This document shows, in pieces, positions 17,018 through 26,759 of a stretch of 64,000 nucleotides of DNA; position 1 is the stretch's first letter; each line of letters opens with the position of its first letter. The position numbers were made by a program, and so were the translations under genes. Under the pieces are notes generated by a model. It saw only the letters and a list, made by a program, of their open reading frames with translations, was not told the DNA's origin and did not search any database. This stretch comes from Bin127 sp965221625. GTDB lineage: Bacteria; Chloroflexota; Dehalococcoidia; Lucifugimonadales; Lucifugimonadaceae. The DNA lies in contig OZ244903.1 in NCBI GenBank assembly GCA_965221625.1, forward strand, positions 2,170,001-2,234,000, read 5' to 3'.

Positions 17018-18898
17018 TTATTGGTGACGACGGTTCTTGTTCTGACTGAGTTCGGACTGTGGATCCTCCGAACTTCGGAACACTTTGCGTACCCGTCGTT
17101 TCAACGACGTGCGCCAATGAGTCAACTCCGAGCGAACGGCAGCACGCGCAACTGGACCGTATTGACCAAACTGCCGGAAACGGGCACGACGGCGTCGCAC
17201 CAACACACGACGATGACGATGCCGCAATGCCCCGATCTCAGATATCAGTGCCTGACGCAAGAGCAAGGCTGCTGCATGGGGATTCGCGTTGGCACCCCCT
17301 TCCGGCTCTCGGATTATCCGATCGGCAATGCCGAACTCCATCGCATCAAAGGCCCCCAACCGCAGAGATTTCGCCAACTCCGGTGCACGCGTCCGATCTC
17401 GAAGCTCCAATTCGGCTCCCGACTCGGGCGAAATAGTCGTGTAGATCGCGTTCTCAAGCATCAACAAGCGATCTGAAACACCGAACGCCAATGCCGCTTC
17501 AGCTCCTCCCTCCCCAATCACGACTGAGATAACCGGCGTCTCGAGACCCAACATCATGTCCATTGTTTCTGCTATCTCGCCCGCAATCCCCAGCAGCTCT
17601 TGATCTACCCCCAAACGGGGACCTGGAGTATCGATCAAGGTAACCAAAGGAAACCCGAAATCCGATGCGATCTTGAACGCGCGGCGCGCCTTGCGGAAGC
17701 CGCTGACTCCTAATCCTCCGCGCTCGAGTTCTGCGTTGCCGTAATGGTCGACAAACGACGCCACTCGTTCCTCCCCTTCGTTCGAACGCTCCTCTTCGCG
17801 ACGTTGCTGACCCACGACCATCACGGGATACACACCGACATATCCCAAACCGACCACGATGTTGGGGTCATCGCTCCCCGTGCGATCGCCATGCAACTCG
17901 ACGAAGTGTCGGAACACCTTAGCAATATAGTCCGATGCTCGAGGACGGTCCGCGCGCCGACTCAGTACAACCGAATCCCACGCGTTGAGACGGCGACCAT
18001 GGTAAGGTTCAATCCGACGGCGTGCCGGAAGCGGTTCGTTTCTCCGGTCGGCGAAAATTCGTAGCAACTTCGCTATTTCATCACGCTGATCTGACCGATT
18101 GACCACCATGTCGAGATTGCCGCGATCAAGCATCGCCTCGGAATTCGTTTGCGAACCCAAATCGTCGTCGCCCTCAATCTCCTGCAACACACCTAGCGAG
18201 CCAAATCCTACGTGGGCTCCCGGCTCTCCAATCCTCACATCCGCCACGGCACCGAAACTCGAAACGACCTGTCCGGTGGACGGATTTCCGAATACCGCGA
18301 TCAACGGCACCCCTTTCGCCCTCAACGAGCGAGCGGCCGCGACAGTTTTCGCCATCTGCATCAGCGAGAAGACGCCTTCCTGCACCCGAGTGCCACCCGT
18401 TGATGCGAAAACCAAGACTGGCAACCTGTCAACAGCAGCCTGCTCCAACAAACGAGCAACCTTTTCTCCGACCACTAAACCCATGCTGCCGCCGAGAAAC
18501 CCAAAGTCGATTGCGACAATCGCACATCGCGTGTCGCCAACACTGCATTCGCCCGTCAACGCCGCTTCTGACAGTCCAGTGCGATCCTGGTCATCGACGA
18601 CTCGCACCTGATATGCGATGCGGGGCGTGAACTCCAACGGGTCGATAGACGAAATAAATCGATGAGTTTCAACAAACGTTCCCTCATCCACGAGCGTTTT
18701 GATTCGCGCCCTCGCCGAAATCGAATAGTGGTAACCGCACTCGGGACAGACCGCGAGCGTTTTGAAGAGATCTGAACCTGTCAGATCAGTTCCGCACGCC
18801 AGGCAACCTTGGAGTTCGCCCTCTAGGTCGTGAGTGCGAGGCATCGAAGCTTCGACACCGTTGACGGTGGCACCTTCGCCTTCAATATTGGGATACAT
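17018..18898 (-). CDS. accDA: Acetyl-CoA carboxylase carboxyltransferase, fused beta and alpha subunits
   Basis: Transfers the carboxyl group from biotin to acetyl-CoA to make malonyl-CoA, the committing step of fatty-acid synthesis. Residues 1-300 are AccD-like: a zinc ribbon with Cys32, Cys35, Cys51 and Cys54, then GFLGGSMGLVVGEK and the ASTGGTRVQEG oxyanion segment. From about residue 315 the chain is AccA-like (FRHFVELHGDRTGSDDPNI, TLIDTPGPRLGVDQE, GEGGAEAALAFG). The last about 65 residues are very basic and unmatched. AccD and AccA are separate genes in E. coli but fused in some other lineages. The start may be ATG 18844. It lies 161 bp after ftsK. Confidence 0.93.
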   Translation of the reverse strand: MYPNIEGEGATVNGVEASMPRTHDLEGELQGCLACGTDLTGSDLFKTLAVCPECGYHYSISARARIKTLVDEGTFVETHRFISSIDPLEFTPRIAYQVRVVDDQDRTGLSEAALTGECSVGDTRCAIVAIDFGFLGGSMGLVVGEKVARLLEQAAVDRLPVLVFASTGGTRVQEGVFSLMQMAKTVAAARSLRAKGVPLIAVFGNPSTGQVVSSFGAVADVRIGEPGAHVGFGSLGVLQEIEGDDDLGSQTNSEAMLDRGNLDMVVNRSDQRDEIAKLLRIFADRRNEPLPARRRIEPYHGRRLNAWDSVVLSRRADRPRASDYIAKVFRHFVELHGDRTGSDDPNIVVGLGYVGVYPVMVVGQQRREEERSNEGEERVASFVDHYGNAELERGGLGVSGFRKARRAFKIASDFGFPLVTLIDTPGPRLGVDQELLGIAGEIAETMDMMLGLETPVISVVIGEGGAEAALAFGVSDRLLMLENAIYTTISPESGAELELRDRTRAPELAKSLRLGAFDAMEFGIADRIIREPEGGANANPHAAALLLRQALISEIGALRHRHRRVLVRRRRARFRQFGQYGPVARAAVRSELTHWRTSLKRRVRKVFRSSEDPQSELSQNKNRRHQ

Positions 18899-19059
18899 CC
18901 GCTCAACCGTCGGAGAAAGATAGCGAGAAATAGTAGATGCAAAGGACGCGACAGCATCCTTTCAGCATTTTATAAACGGAACCCCACGTGGGTTTCGAGC
19001 ATCTCGAACTCGCCGCGTGGGCAAAACGGGCGGTGAGGTTGGGAACGAGGGATCTGCGA

Positions 19060-21741
19060 TTACGCCTTCTGCATCACTTTTCGCGGCTTGCCAGGTTCTC
19101 CCGGGCCGACGACGCCAGCGTCCTCAAGTTCGTCCATCAGTCTCGCCGCTCTCGGATATCCGATCCGCAGGCGCCGTTGCAGCAGCGACGTCGACAATGT
19201 CTTTTGGCTTTGGGCCATGTCGCAAGCCTGCGCGAACAGCGTATCGCCAGCACCGGATGGACTACCAATGTCGGACGAACCGTCGGCAGCACCACCATCA
19301 ATATCCAGCTGCGGAAGCGGCGGTGCACCTCTCTCCAACCAGAAGTCGATAACCGATTCGATCTCATCCTCCGCAAGAAACGCGCCTTGGACTCGCACTG
19401 GTTGACTGAGGTCGATCGGTTTGTAGAGCATGTCGCCCTTGCCGAGAAGCTTGTCGGCACCAACCGCGTCCAAGATCGTGCGACTATCTACCTGCGAACC
19501 GACTGCGAAGCTGATGCGCGAAGGGAAGTTCGCTTTGATCAGACCGGTAACTACGTCAACCGAAGGTCTTTGCGTCGCCACGACGAGGTGCACGCCGGTA
19601 GCTCGACCGAGCTGCGCCAATCGCACCAACAACTGCTCAACTTCGTTCGAAGACGTCAGCATCAAGTCGGCAAGCTCATCTACCAGTAACACGAGATATG
19701 GCATCTTGACGACGTTCCGCTCGTTGAATGAAACGATGTTCTTGACGCCTGCCTTTTCGAGCATCTCGAAGCGATCCATCATCTCCTTGACCAGAGATTT
19801 CAACGCTTTGACCGCAGTCTCCGGATCGACGATTACGGGTGCGTAAAGGTGTGGGATGCCTTGGTACGGCGTCAGCTCCACACGCTTGGGGTCAATCATC
19901 ACCATCCGAACTTCCATCGGCGTTTTGGACATCAGCAACCCGGTGACGATTGTGTTCATGCAAACGCTCTTGCCTGAACCGGTGGCACCAGCGACTAGAG
20001 TGTGCGGCATCTTCGCCAGATCGGCCATCATCGGATCTCCACCGCTACCCATTCCCAACGGCACCGGTAATGCCGCATCGTCCACGAATTCCGCCCACGC
20101 ATCCGAGTCCATCACCGAACGAACATTGACCGGCGTCGGTCTTGCGTTGGGTACTTCAATGCCGACCACAGACGCGCCCGGCACGACCGATTCGAACCTA
20201 ATGTTGGGGCTCGACAGAGCCAATGCGATGTCTTTTTCTCGGTTTAGGATCGTATCAACGCGCACGCGCTGACCAGACGATTTGGATTGCGTTCCGCCAC
20301 CTTTCCAACCCGGCTTCAAACCATACATCGTCACCGTGGGACCGACTCGAACCTGATCGACTGTCACCGCGACACCGTGTTGTTCGAGTGTGTCTTCGAT
20401 TAAGTCGCTAGTCGCATCAATCTCGCCCGCAGCGACGCCGCCCTCAGGTGCTTCACTCAAGAACTCGACAGGAGGCAAATGCCACGGAAAATCCTGTAAC
20501 GCCGTCGCAATGGTCGCGCCAGACTTGATCTCTTCAATCACATCCTTCGTCGTTGGGCTTACGCCACCGTCAACCCTCTCAATCGCGCCAGTAGTCGCTA
20601 GCGTTTCGCCGTCAGGAGCCACTTCGTTCGGTTGGGTTTCTACGGTACTTCCGCCGATATTGATTTGGAATTCGCGCTCAGCCGTGGGTGCATCGTTTAA
20701 GTCGATCGGCACATCCAGTCCCATAGCGCGCGCGAACTCTTCCTCGGTAGTCATCCGATGTCCGGTCGACACGATGTCGTCGATATCAATCTCTTCTGAA
20801 ATAACCGATTCGGAGGCGTCCTCATCTTCCGTGTAGACGGTATTGCCGACGCCCACAATCTGATCGCCCCGACCGTCAATCAGTGAAAATTCGCTCAACG
20901 GGTCTAATGACAGTAGAGTCTGGTCGGTGTTGGTGCTGTCTGCGTAACTCGTTGCCTCAGCCACTGCGGTGTATCGTGAAGTATCGGCCGAAGCAGCATC
21001 TTCACCGATTATTGCATCCCCTACGGAAGACTCGGCGCGAGCCGATCTTCTCGCGGCAATCTTCGAAGACACTCCGGATGCAGCCCCGCCGACCATAGTC
21101 GCCAGACCAATCGACCCAGCGACAGTCAACGCAAAACCGATCCACAGCGCGCTGAACGCCGCATGGAAGTACTTGGTGAATTGCAGATATGCCCCAATCG
21201 CAATCAATACACCTACGCGCGCCCACGCCAACACCTGATGCCACAAGATGAGGTCATACCGATCCCACTCAAACGGCTCTCGCGCCACAAACTCACCCAA
21301 ACCTCCGCCCATCGTCGCACCTACTGGGGCACCGATCGGAGCGTCGAAAACACCGAGTGATCCAGAAATCCCGAGAACGATGAATACTGATGAAAGCACC
21401 TCCCGGTAGCGTCCCGCGAACCACCTAGTTCGTGTGAATAGTAGATACACGAACATAGCTGCCCATACACCGATCGCTAGGAACGAGTATCCGGCAAACG
21501 CGAACAGCTCCTCCCAATACAGGAAGCCGACTACGGCAACCGCAACGACCGCCAATAGGTAGCCGATATGTCTGAATAGCGTCGCGTAAGTTACCCCGTT
21601 GAAGTCGCTGCCTGATGCGACCGCTGACTTCTCGGCTTCACCGCCCCTTGTGCGCACTCTTCGCCCGTACCCACGTTCATCACCTCTGTCGCGCGCATTG
21701 AATTCATGTTCATCAGTCAAAGCGTCTAGACTGTAGCTCAA
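19060..21741 (-). CDS. ftsK: DNA translocase FtsK/SpoIIIE
   Basis: Pumps chromosomal DNA through the closing division septum and helps resolve dimers. The 893-residue protein has an N-terminal membrane region with about four hydrophobic segments (roughly 55-210), a long acidic linker, then the motor domain: Walker A GATGSGKS with Lys591 and Walker B LVDELADLM. The C-terminal gamma winged helix (SLLQRRLRIGYPRAARLMD) reads KOPS sites. The frame opens with TTG and overlaps the end of the RNase J gene by 29 bp. The RNase J-FtsK neighbourhood is also known from Bacillus (rnjB and spoIIIE). The exact start is uncertain. Confidence 0.95.
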   Translation of the reverse strand: MSYSLDALTDEHEFNARDRGDERGYGRRVRTRGGEAEKSAVASGSDFNGVTYATLFRHIGYLLAVVAVAVVGFLYWEELFAFAGYSFLAIGVWAAMFVYLLFTRTRWFAGRYREVLSSVFIVLGISGSLGVFDAPIGAPVGATMGGGLGEFVAREPFEWDRYDLILWHQVLAWARVGVLIAIGAYLQFTKYFHAAFSALWIGFALTVAGSIGLATMVGGAASGVSSKIAARRSARAESSVGDAIIGEDAASADTSRYTAVAEATSYADSTNTDQTLLSLDPLSEFSLIDGRGDQIVGVGNTVYTEDEDASESVISEEIDIDDIVSTGHRMTTEEEFARAMGLDVPIDLNDAPTAEREFQINIGGSTVETQPNEVAPDGETLATTGAIERVDGGVSPTTKDVIEEIKSGATIATALQDFPWHLPPVEFLSEAPEGGVAAGEIDATSDLIEDTLEQHGVAVTVDQVRVGPTVTMYGLKPGWKGGGTQSKSSGQRVRVDTILNREKDIALALSSPNIRFESVVPGASVVGIEVPNARPTPVNVRSVMDSDAWAEFVDDAALPVPLGMGSGGDPMMADLAKMPHTLVAGATGSGKSVCMNTIVTGLLMSKTPMEVRMVMIDPKRVELTPYQGIPHLYAPVIVDPETAVKALKSLVKEMMDRFEMLEKAGVKNIVSFNERNVVKMPYLVLLVDELADLMLTSSNEVEQLLVRLAQLGRATGVHLVVATQRPSVDVVTGLIKANFPSRISFAVGSQVDSRTILDAVGADKLLGKGDMLYKPIDLSQPVRVQGAFLAEDEIESVIDFWLERGAPPLPQLDIDGGAADGSSDIGSPSGAGDTLFAQACDMAQSQKTLSTSLLQRRLRIGYPRAARLMDELEDAGVVGPGEPGKPRKVMQKA

Positions 21742-23407
21742 TTTCAGTCACCAAAATTAGTGGCCGGCGCTTTGTCCTGCGGTGGAAAAACCGCCCCAAA
21801 CTAGCCCGGATTAGTCGATCCATCTCCTTCCAATCTACGGCATCGCGGGACACCGGTTCAATAACTTGCATCATCGCTTCTTTCGCATCTTGCATCAATC
21901 GCAACTCGTCCGACGAGTCAACGAATCCAGAAGTAAGCAATTGCGGGTCGCCAACCAGGAATCCGTCCTCACGCGCAACCGAAACGACGACCATCCCGTC
22001 GCTTGACAAAGACTTTCGCTCCTCCATCACAGAGCCATCCAAGTCCCACTCGCCTTGACCTTGAATCAAAACGTATCCCGACGGTACTTCACCGACGACG
22101 GATGCGCCTCCTTCGTCAATGCCCAGAACGTCGCCGTCAAGTATGAGGTTGACGTTTTCGGGGGGCACGCCCATATCAATCGCGATATCGCAGTGCGCAC
22201 GCAACATCCGATGTTCGCCGTGTATCGGACTGAAATACTCGGGACGCAGAATGTTGATTATCGTCTTCAGTTCGTCTTGCTTCGCGTGGCCGGAGACGTG
22301 GACCGGATTCGATCTGGCGGTAACGACGCGTACATCTCGTTGAGCCAAGTTGTTGAGAACTTCGTTTACCGCCACCTCATTGCCAGGGATCGTTCGCGCC
22401 GACATTACCAATGTGTCACCGGGCACGAGCTCCACTTCTCGGTGACCGCCTCGAGCCATGCGTGCCACTCCGGCCTCGAACTCACCCTGACTACCGGTAG
22501 TGATGATTATCACGTCTTCATCCGGAAGACTGTTCGCCTCGGCGACCGTCACCTGCAGGCCGGGCGGGACGACGAGATGTCCGGTCTCGCTTGCAAGCTT
22601 GGCGTTATCCACCATGCTCCGACCCATGATCGCTACCTTCCGCCCAAGTTCTTCCGCGGCATCGAACACCATTTGCATTCGGGCGATCTGCGTCGAAAAG
22701 CTCGCAACTAAGACGCGGCCGCGTGCCTCCGAAATCACCCGGAACAACCCCTCTGCCGCGATGCGGTCCGATCGCGCCGCCCCATCGTCTTCAGCATTCG
22801 TCGAATCAGACAGGAGAAGCCGCACGCCACGCTGTCCAATCTCGCTCAGTGCTTGATAATCGGTCGGCAAACCGATCATCGGTTCGTTGTCAAGCTTGAA
22901 ATCGCCGGTGTGAAAGATGCCGCCCTGTGGCGTGTCGAAGTAGATGCCGCAAGAATCCGGGATGCTATGGCACATTGGAATCCACTCGGCTGCGATGCTG
23001 CCGAAACGATATTCGCGTTCGGTGCGGATCGTATTGACGATCACTCCCGAGTTCGCGCGGCTCCCTCGCTTCAATTCACGCCTCACCATCTCGGCGGCCA
23101 ATCGAGGCGCGTACACCTCAGTCTTGACACGTCGCGTAAGGTTCGGAATCGCACCGACGTGATCAAGGTGCCCGTGCGTTACCAAAATGCCACGCAGACG
23201 ATCGGAATTGCTCGCGACGTAGTCGAAACTCGGAATAATTCGCTCTATGCCCGGCGTGTTGTATTCGGGAAACTGAACGCCGCAATCAACGACAACCATG
23301 TCGAAGTCGGTCTCAATGACCATCATGTTCATTCCGACCTCACCCAAACCGCCAACCGGAATTACCCGTACGGGCGAACCGACGGACTCGTACGTTTCAG
23401 TAACCAT
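21713..23407 (-). CDS. rnj: Ribonuclease J
   Basis: Metallo-beta-lactamase/beta-CASP nuclease with 5'-3' exonuclease and endonuclease action in mRNA decay and rRNA maturation. The 564-residue length fits. It has the metal motif THGHLDHVGA near 75-84, further His ligands (MCHSIPDSCG, GDFKLD), the beta-CASP segment LLSDSTNAEDDG, and VSGHAKQDELK. The ATG is preceded by GGGGTGA. With PNPase in the same window, this gives two arms of RNA decay. It overlaps ftsK, so the two are probably cotranscribed. Confidence 0.95.
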   Translation of the reverse strand: MVTETYESVGSPVRVIPVGGLGEVGMNMMVIETDFDMVVVDCGVQFPEYNTPGIERIIPSFDYVASNSDRLRGILVTHGHLDHVGAIPNLTRRVKTEVYAPRLAAEMVRRELKRGSRANSGVIVNTIRTEREYRFGSIAAEWIPMCHSIPDSCGIYFDTPQGGIFHTGDFKLDNEPMIGLPTDYQALSEIGQRGVRLLLSDSTNAEDDGAARSDRIAAEGLFRVISEARGRVLVASFSTQIARMQMVFDAAEELGRKVAIMGRSMVDNAKLASETGHLVVPPGLQVTVAEANSLPDEDVIIITTGSQGEFEAGVARMARGGHREVELVPGDTLVMSARTIPGNEVAVNEVLNNLAQRDVRVVTARSNPVHVSGHAKQDELKTIINILRPEYFSPIHGEHRMLRAHCDIAIDMGVPPENVNLILDGDVLGIDEGGASVVGEVPSGYVLIQGQGEWDLDGSVMEERKSLSSDGMVVVSVAREDGFLVGDPQLLTSGFVDSSDELRLMQDAKEAMMQVIEPVSRDAVDWKEMDRLIRASLGRFFHRRTKRRPLILVTEIELQSRRFD

Positions 23408-23484
23408 GCGTCACCCCATACCAATCTGATGAGGAATTTCGGGGTGTTGGACTGTCTCGCTGGGCAACCGAGGGATCTCACACC

Positions 23485-24399
23485 CTAGAACATCGAACCT
23501 TGGCGCTTGTCAGCCGCCATTGGTTCACCATTTTCCCCCGTCCCTTCCGCCTCTTCCAACAGAGCATCGCGCTCCTTCCGCGCCTCCGCCTCGACCTCTT
23601 CTTGGGTTTGCGACCTCGCGAATATGGCCGCATCCGCAGATTCGCGGCTCGAATCCGTTGTCAAGCTTACGGCAGAATGCGCAGATATCACTTCTTCAGG
23701 CTCCAGCTCTTCAGTATTTCCCTCTTCAGTTGAGCCAATCGAATCCTCGACGATGTCGCCTATCTGTTGCTCCAACGACCGGTTGCGGATGCGAATGCCT
23801 TCAAGGAGTGCATCCCCGATGTTCCGGATACCTTCGCGTAGCTTCGCCGCACTATCAGGGTTGCGCAATCCTGCCGCCGGGTGCAAAAGCGGCATCAACA
23901 CGCGTCCTCCGTGCTCAAAGAATAGTCCATGGCTGGCGGTAATTTTGCGATCCGGCATAAACCATTCCAATGCGTGCCGACCCAACGGCACAATGACTGA
24001 AGGATCGATCGCCTCAATTTGTTCCTTCAGATAACTTTCACAGGCTGCCACCTCGTGCGTTTCGGGATCGCGATTGCCAGGGGGTCGGCATTTGACCACG
24101 TTGGCGATGTACACATCCTCGCGGCGCATCGGCAACGATTCGATCAACTCATCCAAGAATCGTCCTGCGCGTCCAACGAAAGGCCTGCCCAACCGGTCTT
24201 CATCAGCTCCCGGTCCTTCGCCAATGAACATGATCTCCGCCGTCGCGGAACCCTCTCCGGGGACGGCGTTGGTACGGGTTTCCGCCAACGGGCATTTCAC
24301 GCATCCACGGACCCGATTAGCGATTTCTTCTAGTCGTACCTCCGGTACGATGCCATCGTGCGTCGAATCCGTGCCCATGTCGGTATCAAAGGCTACCAC
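23485..24399 (-). CDS. Family 4 uracil-DNA glycosylase (iron-sulfur)
   Basis: Removes uracil from DNA after cytosine deamination. The core shows the four Cys for a 4Fe-4S cluster (Cys33, Cys36, Cys104, Cys120), motif GEGPGADEDRLGRPFVG with the active-site region, and HPAAGLRNP. Family 4 enzymes usually have about 200 residues; this one has 304, with an acidic Glu/Ser-rich C-terminal tail of roughly 90 residues that I cannot match. GTG 24399 and ATG 24378 are both possible starts. It lies beyond the acpP terminator and 77 bp upstream of rnj, with which it may be cotranscribed. Confidence 0.92.
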   Translation of the reverse strand: MVAFDTDMGTDSTHDGIVPEVRLEEIANRVRGCVKCPLAETRTNAVPGEGSATAEIMFIGEGPGADEDRLGRPFVGRAGRFLDELIESLPMRREDVYIANVVKCRPPGNRDPETHEVAACESYLKEQIEAIDPSVIVPLGRHALEWFMPDRKITASHGLFFEHGGRVLMPLLHPAAGLRNPDSAAKLREGIRNIGDALLEGIRIRNRSLEQQIGDIVEDSIGSTEEGNTEELEPEEVISAHSAVSLTTDSSRESADAAIFARSQTQEEVEAEARKERDALLEEAEGTGENGEPMAADKRQGSMF

Positions 24400-24418
24400 G
24401 CTCGCTGCGCGTCTGGCT

Positions 24419-24457
24419 CAAAAAAAGAAGAGCGACATAGGTTCGCCATGCCGCTCT
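24419..24457 (-). terminator. Intrinsic terminator of the fatty-acid/ribosomal operon
   Basis: On the minus strand a 10-bp stem (24448-24457 with 24429-24438, one G-U pair) around a 9-nt loop is followed by a T-rich run of about ten bases (24419-24428). This is a textbook factor-independent terminator placed 47 bp after the acpP stop. Confidence 0.85.
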
Positions 24458-24503
24458 CCTCCGGATTTCGTGCTCGCAAGGAATGCGAGATCCGAACCCA
24501 GAA

Positions 24504-24761
24504 CTAGTCGGAAACGCCTTTGCTCGCAAGATATTCGACTGCGTTTTGAACCGTGTCGATCGTCTCCGCGTCTTCGTCGGAAATCTCCACCTGGTTGTCT
24601 TCCGTGCTGAACTCTTCTTCAAAAGCCATAATCAACTCGACGACATCCAATGAGTCAGCATCGAGATCCTCAGTAAAAGAGGATTCCGGTGTGATCTCCT
24701 CTTCGTCCACACTCAACTTCTCGGCGGTGATTTCCCGCACTCGATCCAAGATTGATGACAT
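24504..24761 (-). CDS. acpP: Acyl carrier protein
   Basis: Small acidic carrier (85 residues) that holds growing acyl chains on a 4'-phosphopantetheine arm. The attachment Ser37 lies in DADSLDVVEL, the family signature, and helix II/III residues are typical. It is the last gene of the operon and is followed by a strong terminator. FabD, which loads malonyl groups onto this protein, is two genes upstream. Confidence 0.96.
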   Translation of the reverse strand: MSSILDRVREITAEKLSVDEEEITPESSFTEDLDADSLDVVELIMAFEEEFSTEDNQVEISDEDAETIDTVQNAVEYLASKGVSD

Positions 24762-24880
24762 CGTTAAGTGCTCTCCCGAGCTCGTTCATTCACGTATTCG
24801 TTTCCGCCCATTGCTACTGGGCATCAGAATCAGATTATATACCCGCCCCAACCTAGCTCCTCGACGCCTCAAAACGCGCC

Positions 24881-25459
24881 CTAGATGCCAGTCGCGCTCC
24901 GTTTCGAATCACGGACAAACGCTCCCAACACACCATTGACGAACCTGCTGGCTTCATTAGTCTCGAACATCTTGGTCAGCTTGACCGCCTCGCTGACTAT
25001 CACCGCGACGCTCGTTGATGTCTGCAAGCGCATCTCCGACACAGCTAATCTCAGAATATTGCGGATGACCGGCGAAACTTCGTCCATCGTGCGCTTGCGA
25101 CAATAGCGATTGAGCTCCCCGTCCAACCTGTGGCGTTCCTCCTCAACGGCATCAACCAACGATCGCGCAAACCGGCGCAACTTCGCGCTCAAATCCAACT
25201 CCGTCGCGATCCAATCCAAACACGTCGCCACCGGGCGATTTGCGATCTCCGACTCGTAAAGGGCGATCAACGCCGCGGCGCGGGCACCTGTGCGATCGCG
25301 TGGAACCTGCGTGAAGTCCACGCTGTCGCCATCGAATTCGTCGAACATCAGATCTTGCCCGATGTCGGATGGTATGCGATCGGCTAGGGTCAACGTCAAC
25401 CCGTCCTCAGCACGGGGAACCGACAAACGCGATGCAACGACAAGACAGTCGTTTCGCAA
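24881..25459 (-). CDS. nusB: Transcription antitermination factor NusB
   Basis: All-helical protein that binds boxA RNA with NusE/S10 and keeps RNA polymerase from terminating on rRNA operons. The recognisable domain starts near residue 58 (RTGARAAALIALYESE) and ends with the family motif ASRFVNGVLGAFV. The frame opens at TTG with about 55 extra N-terminal residues; an internal ATG at 25348 would remove most of them, so the start is uncertain. It lies between fabD (31 bp upstream) and acpP, an unusual position inside a fatty-acid operon. Confidence 0.9.
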   Translation of the reverse strand: MRNDCLVVASRLSVPRAEDGLTLTLADRIPSDIGQDLMFDEFDGDSVDFTQVPRDRTGARAAALIALYESEIANRPVATCLDWIATELDLSAKLRRFARSLVDAVEEERHRLDGELNRYCRKRTMDEVSPVIRNILRLAVSEMRLQTSTSVAVIVSEAVKLTKMFETNEASRFVNGVLGAFVRDSKRSATGI

Positions 25460-25490
25460 CGCTTACGGTTGGATCTTCCAAAGGCGTGCC

Positions 25491-26435
25491 TCAGGATGCA
25501 GCGTAAGCGAGTACCGCGTCGTATTCGTCCATATTGACGATCTTGGCCCGACGGTCGATACGCTTAATCATGCCACCAAGTATCTTGCCGTTACCCATCT
25601 CAACGAACTCGTTTACACCGCCTTCAAGCATGCGCTCAACGCTGCTGTTCCACTGTACGCATGAGGTCAGTTGTCGTCGCAACTCGCTCTTCACGTCGTC
25701 TGCCGTCGTCAATGGCACCGCATCCACGTTTCCGATTACTGGCACTACCGGATCATTAAATTGGGTGGCGTCAATCGCTTCGTTCAATCCGCGCTGCGCG
25801 GGTGACATCAAGTCGGAGTGGAATGCTCCGCTTACGTTCAGTTCGATCGCTTTTTTGGCACCGCGCGCGGATGCCAAGTCAATCGCCGTGGTTACCCCGT
25901 GTCGATTGCCAGCGATGATGATTTGTTGTGCCGTGTTTACTGTGGAAATCTGGACACCAGCTTCGCGACATACCTCCGCGACGGTGGTTTCGTCAATGCC
26001 GATGAGTGCCGCCATCGTGCCTTCGTTCACATCGCAAGCCATTTGCATCAACCGACCGCGCTCGCAAACTAGGTTTACTGCGTCAGACACCGACAACACA
26101 CCAGCGACTACCAAAGCCGAATACTCACCCAAGCTGTGTCCGGCGGTCATTGATGGCATCGCCTCACCCCCAACCTCCTCCTCAAGAGTTCTCCAAGCAG
26201 CAATCGAGTTCGTCAGAATCGCCGGTTGTGCATTTTCGGTGCGCGTCAACTCGTCGGACGGGCCTTCGAACATAATGTCACTGAGTTCGCGTCCCAACAC
26301 GTCATCCACTTCATCAAAGACCTCCCGCGCCGCATTTGATTTGGAGTAGAGATCTTGACCCATCCCTACCGCTTGAGAGCCTTGTCCGGGAAACACGAAG
26401 GCGGCGACCCTCGAGTTTGTGGTCTCTAACGTCAT
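25491..26435 (-). CDS. fabD: Malonyl-CoA:ACP transacylase
   Basis: Moves malonyl from CoA to acyl carrier protein, supplying every elongation step of fatty-acid synthesis. The 314-residue protein has the N-terminal FPGQGSQAVGMG loop, the nucleophile elbow GHSLGEYSAL with catalytic Ser, and the catalytic His in SGAFHSDLM. It sits between rpmF and nusB in one transcript with acpP. No plsX, fabH or fabG is present here, unlike the longer E. coli cluster. Confidence 0.96.
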   Translation of the reverse strand: MTLETTNSRVAAFVFPGQGSQAVGMGQDLYSKSNAAREVFDEVDDVLGRELSDIMFEGPSDELTRTENAQPAILTNSIAAWRTLEEEVGGEAMPSMTAGHSLGEYSALVVAGVLSVSDAVNLVCERGRLMQMACDVNEGTMAALIGIDETTVAEVCREAGVQISTVNTAQQIIIAGNRHGVTTAIDLASARGAKKAIELNVSGAFHSDLMSPAQRGLNEAIDATQFNDPVVPVIGNVDAVPLTTADDVKSELRRQLTSCVQWNSSVERMLEGGVNEFVEMGNGKILGGMIKRIDRRAKIVNMDEYDAVLAYAAS

Positions 26436-26493
26436 TGGTTACTCCAATCTGTGTTCTGATGCGCTCAGTCAGGATTAGCGTGATGTTCGGGGT

Positions 26494-26712
26494 TCAATCC
26501 TCGGTTACTTCGTCCGCAACGGTTGCTACTCTCGGCCAATTGCCCTTCACCGTGCGGCCTTTGTAATTTCCGCACTCAGGACAAACTCGATGTGGCGGGA
26601 TGCGCGTCTCGCCACACGGGCAACTAACCAACGTCGGCAAACCAATCGCGTGGTGCGCCGCTCTCCCTCCCTTGCGGGCACGGGAATGTTTCTTCTTGGG
26701 AAGCGGGGGCAT
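26494..26712 (-). CDS. rpmF: 50S ribosomal protein L32
   Basis: Small zinc-ribbon protein of the large subunit (72 residues, basic N-terminus KKKHSRARKGGR). Usual L32 has two C-x2-C knuckles. Here the first is C-x1-C (SCPCGETR), one residue short, and the loop has an extra Pro before His (IPPHRVCPECG), so the overall length is unchanged. The second knuckle is normal. It follows the YceD-like gene, as in E. coli and many other bacteria. Confidence 0.93.
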   Translation of the reverse strand: MPPLPKKKHSRARKGGRAAHHAIGLPTLVSCPCGETRIPPHRVCPECGNYKGRTVKGNWPRVATVADEVTED

Positions 26713-26759
26713 AGTCTCTCATCTCTCCAGATAGGAAAACGGGCAGAAAAAGGTGCAAC

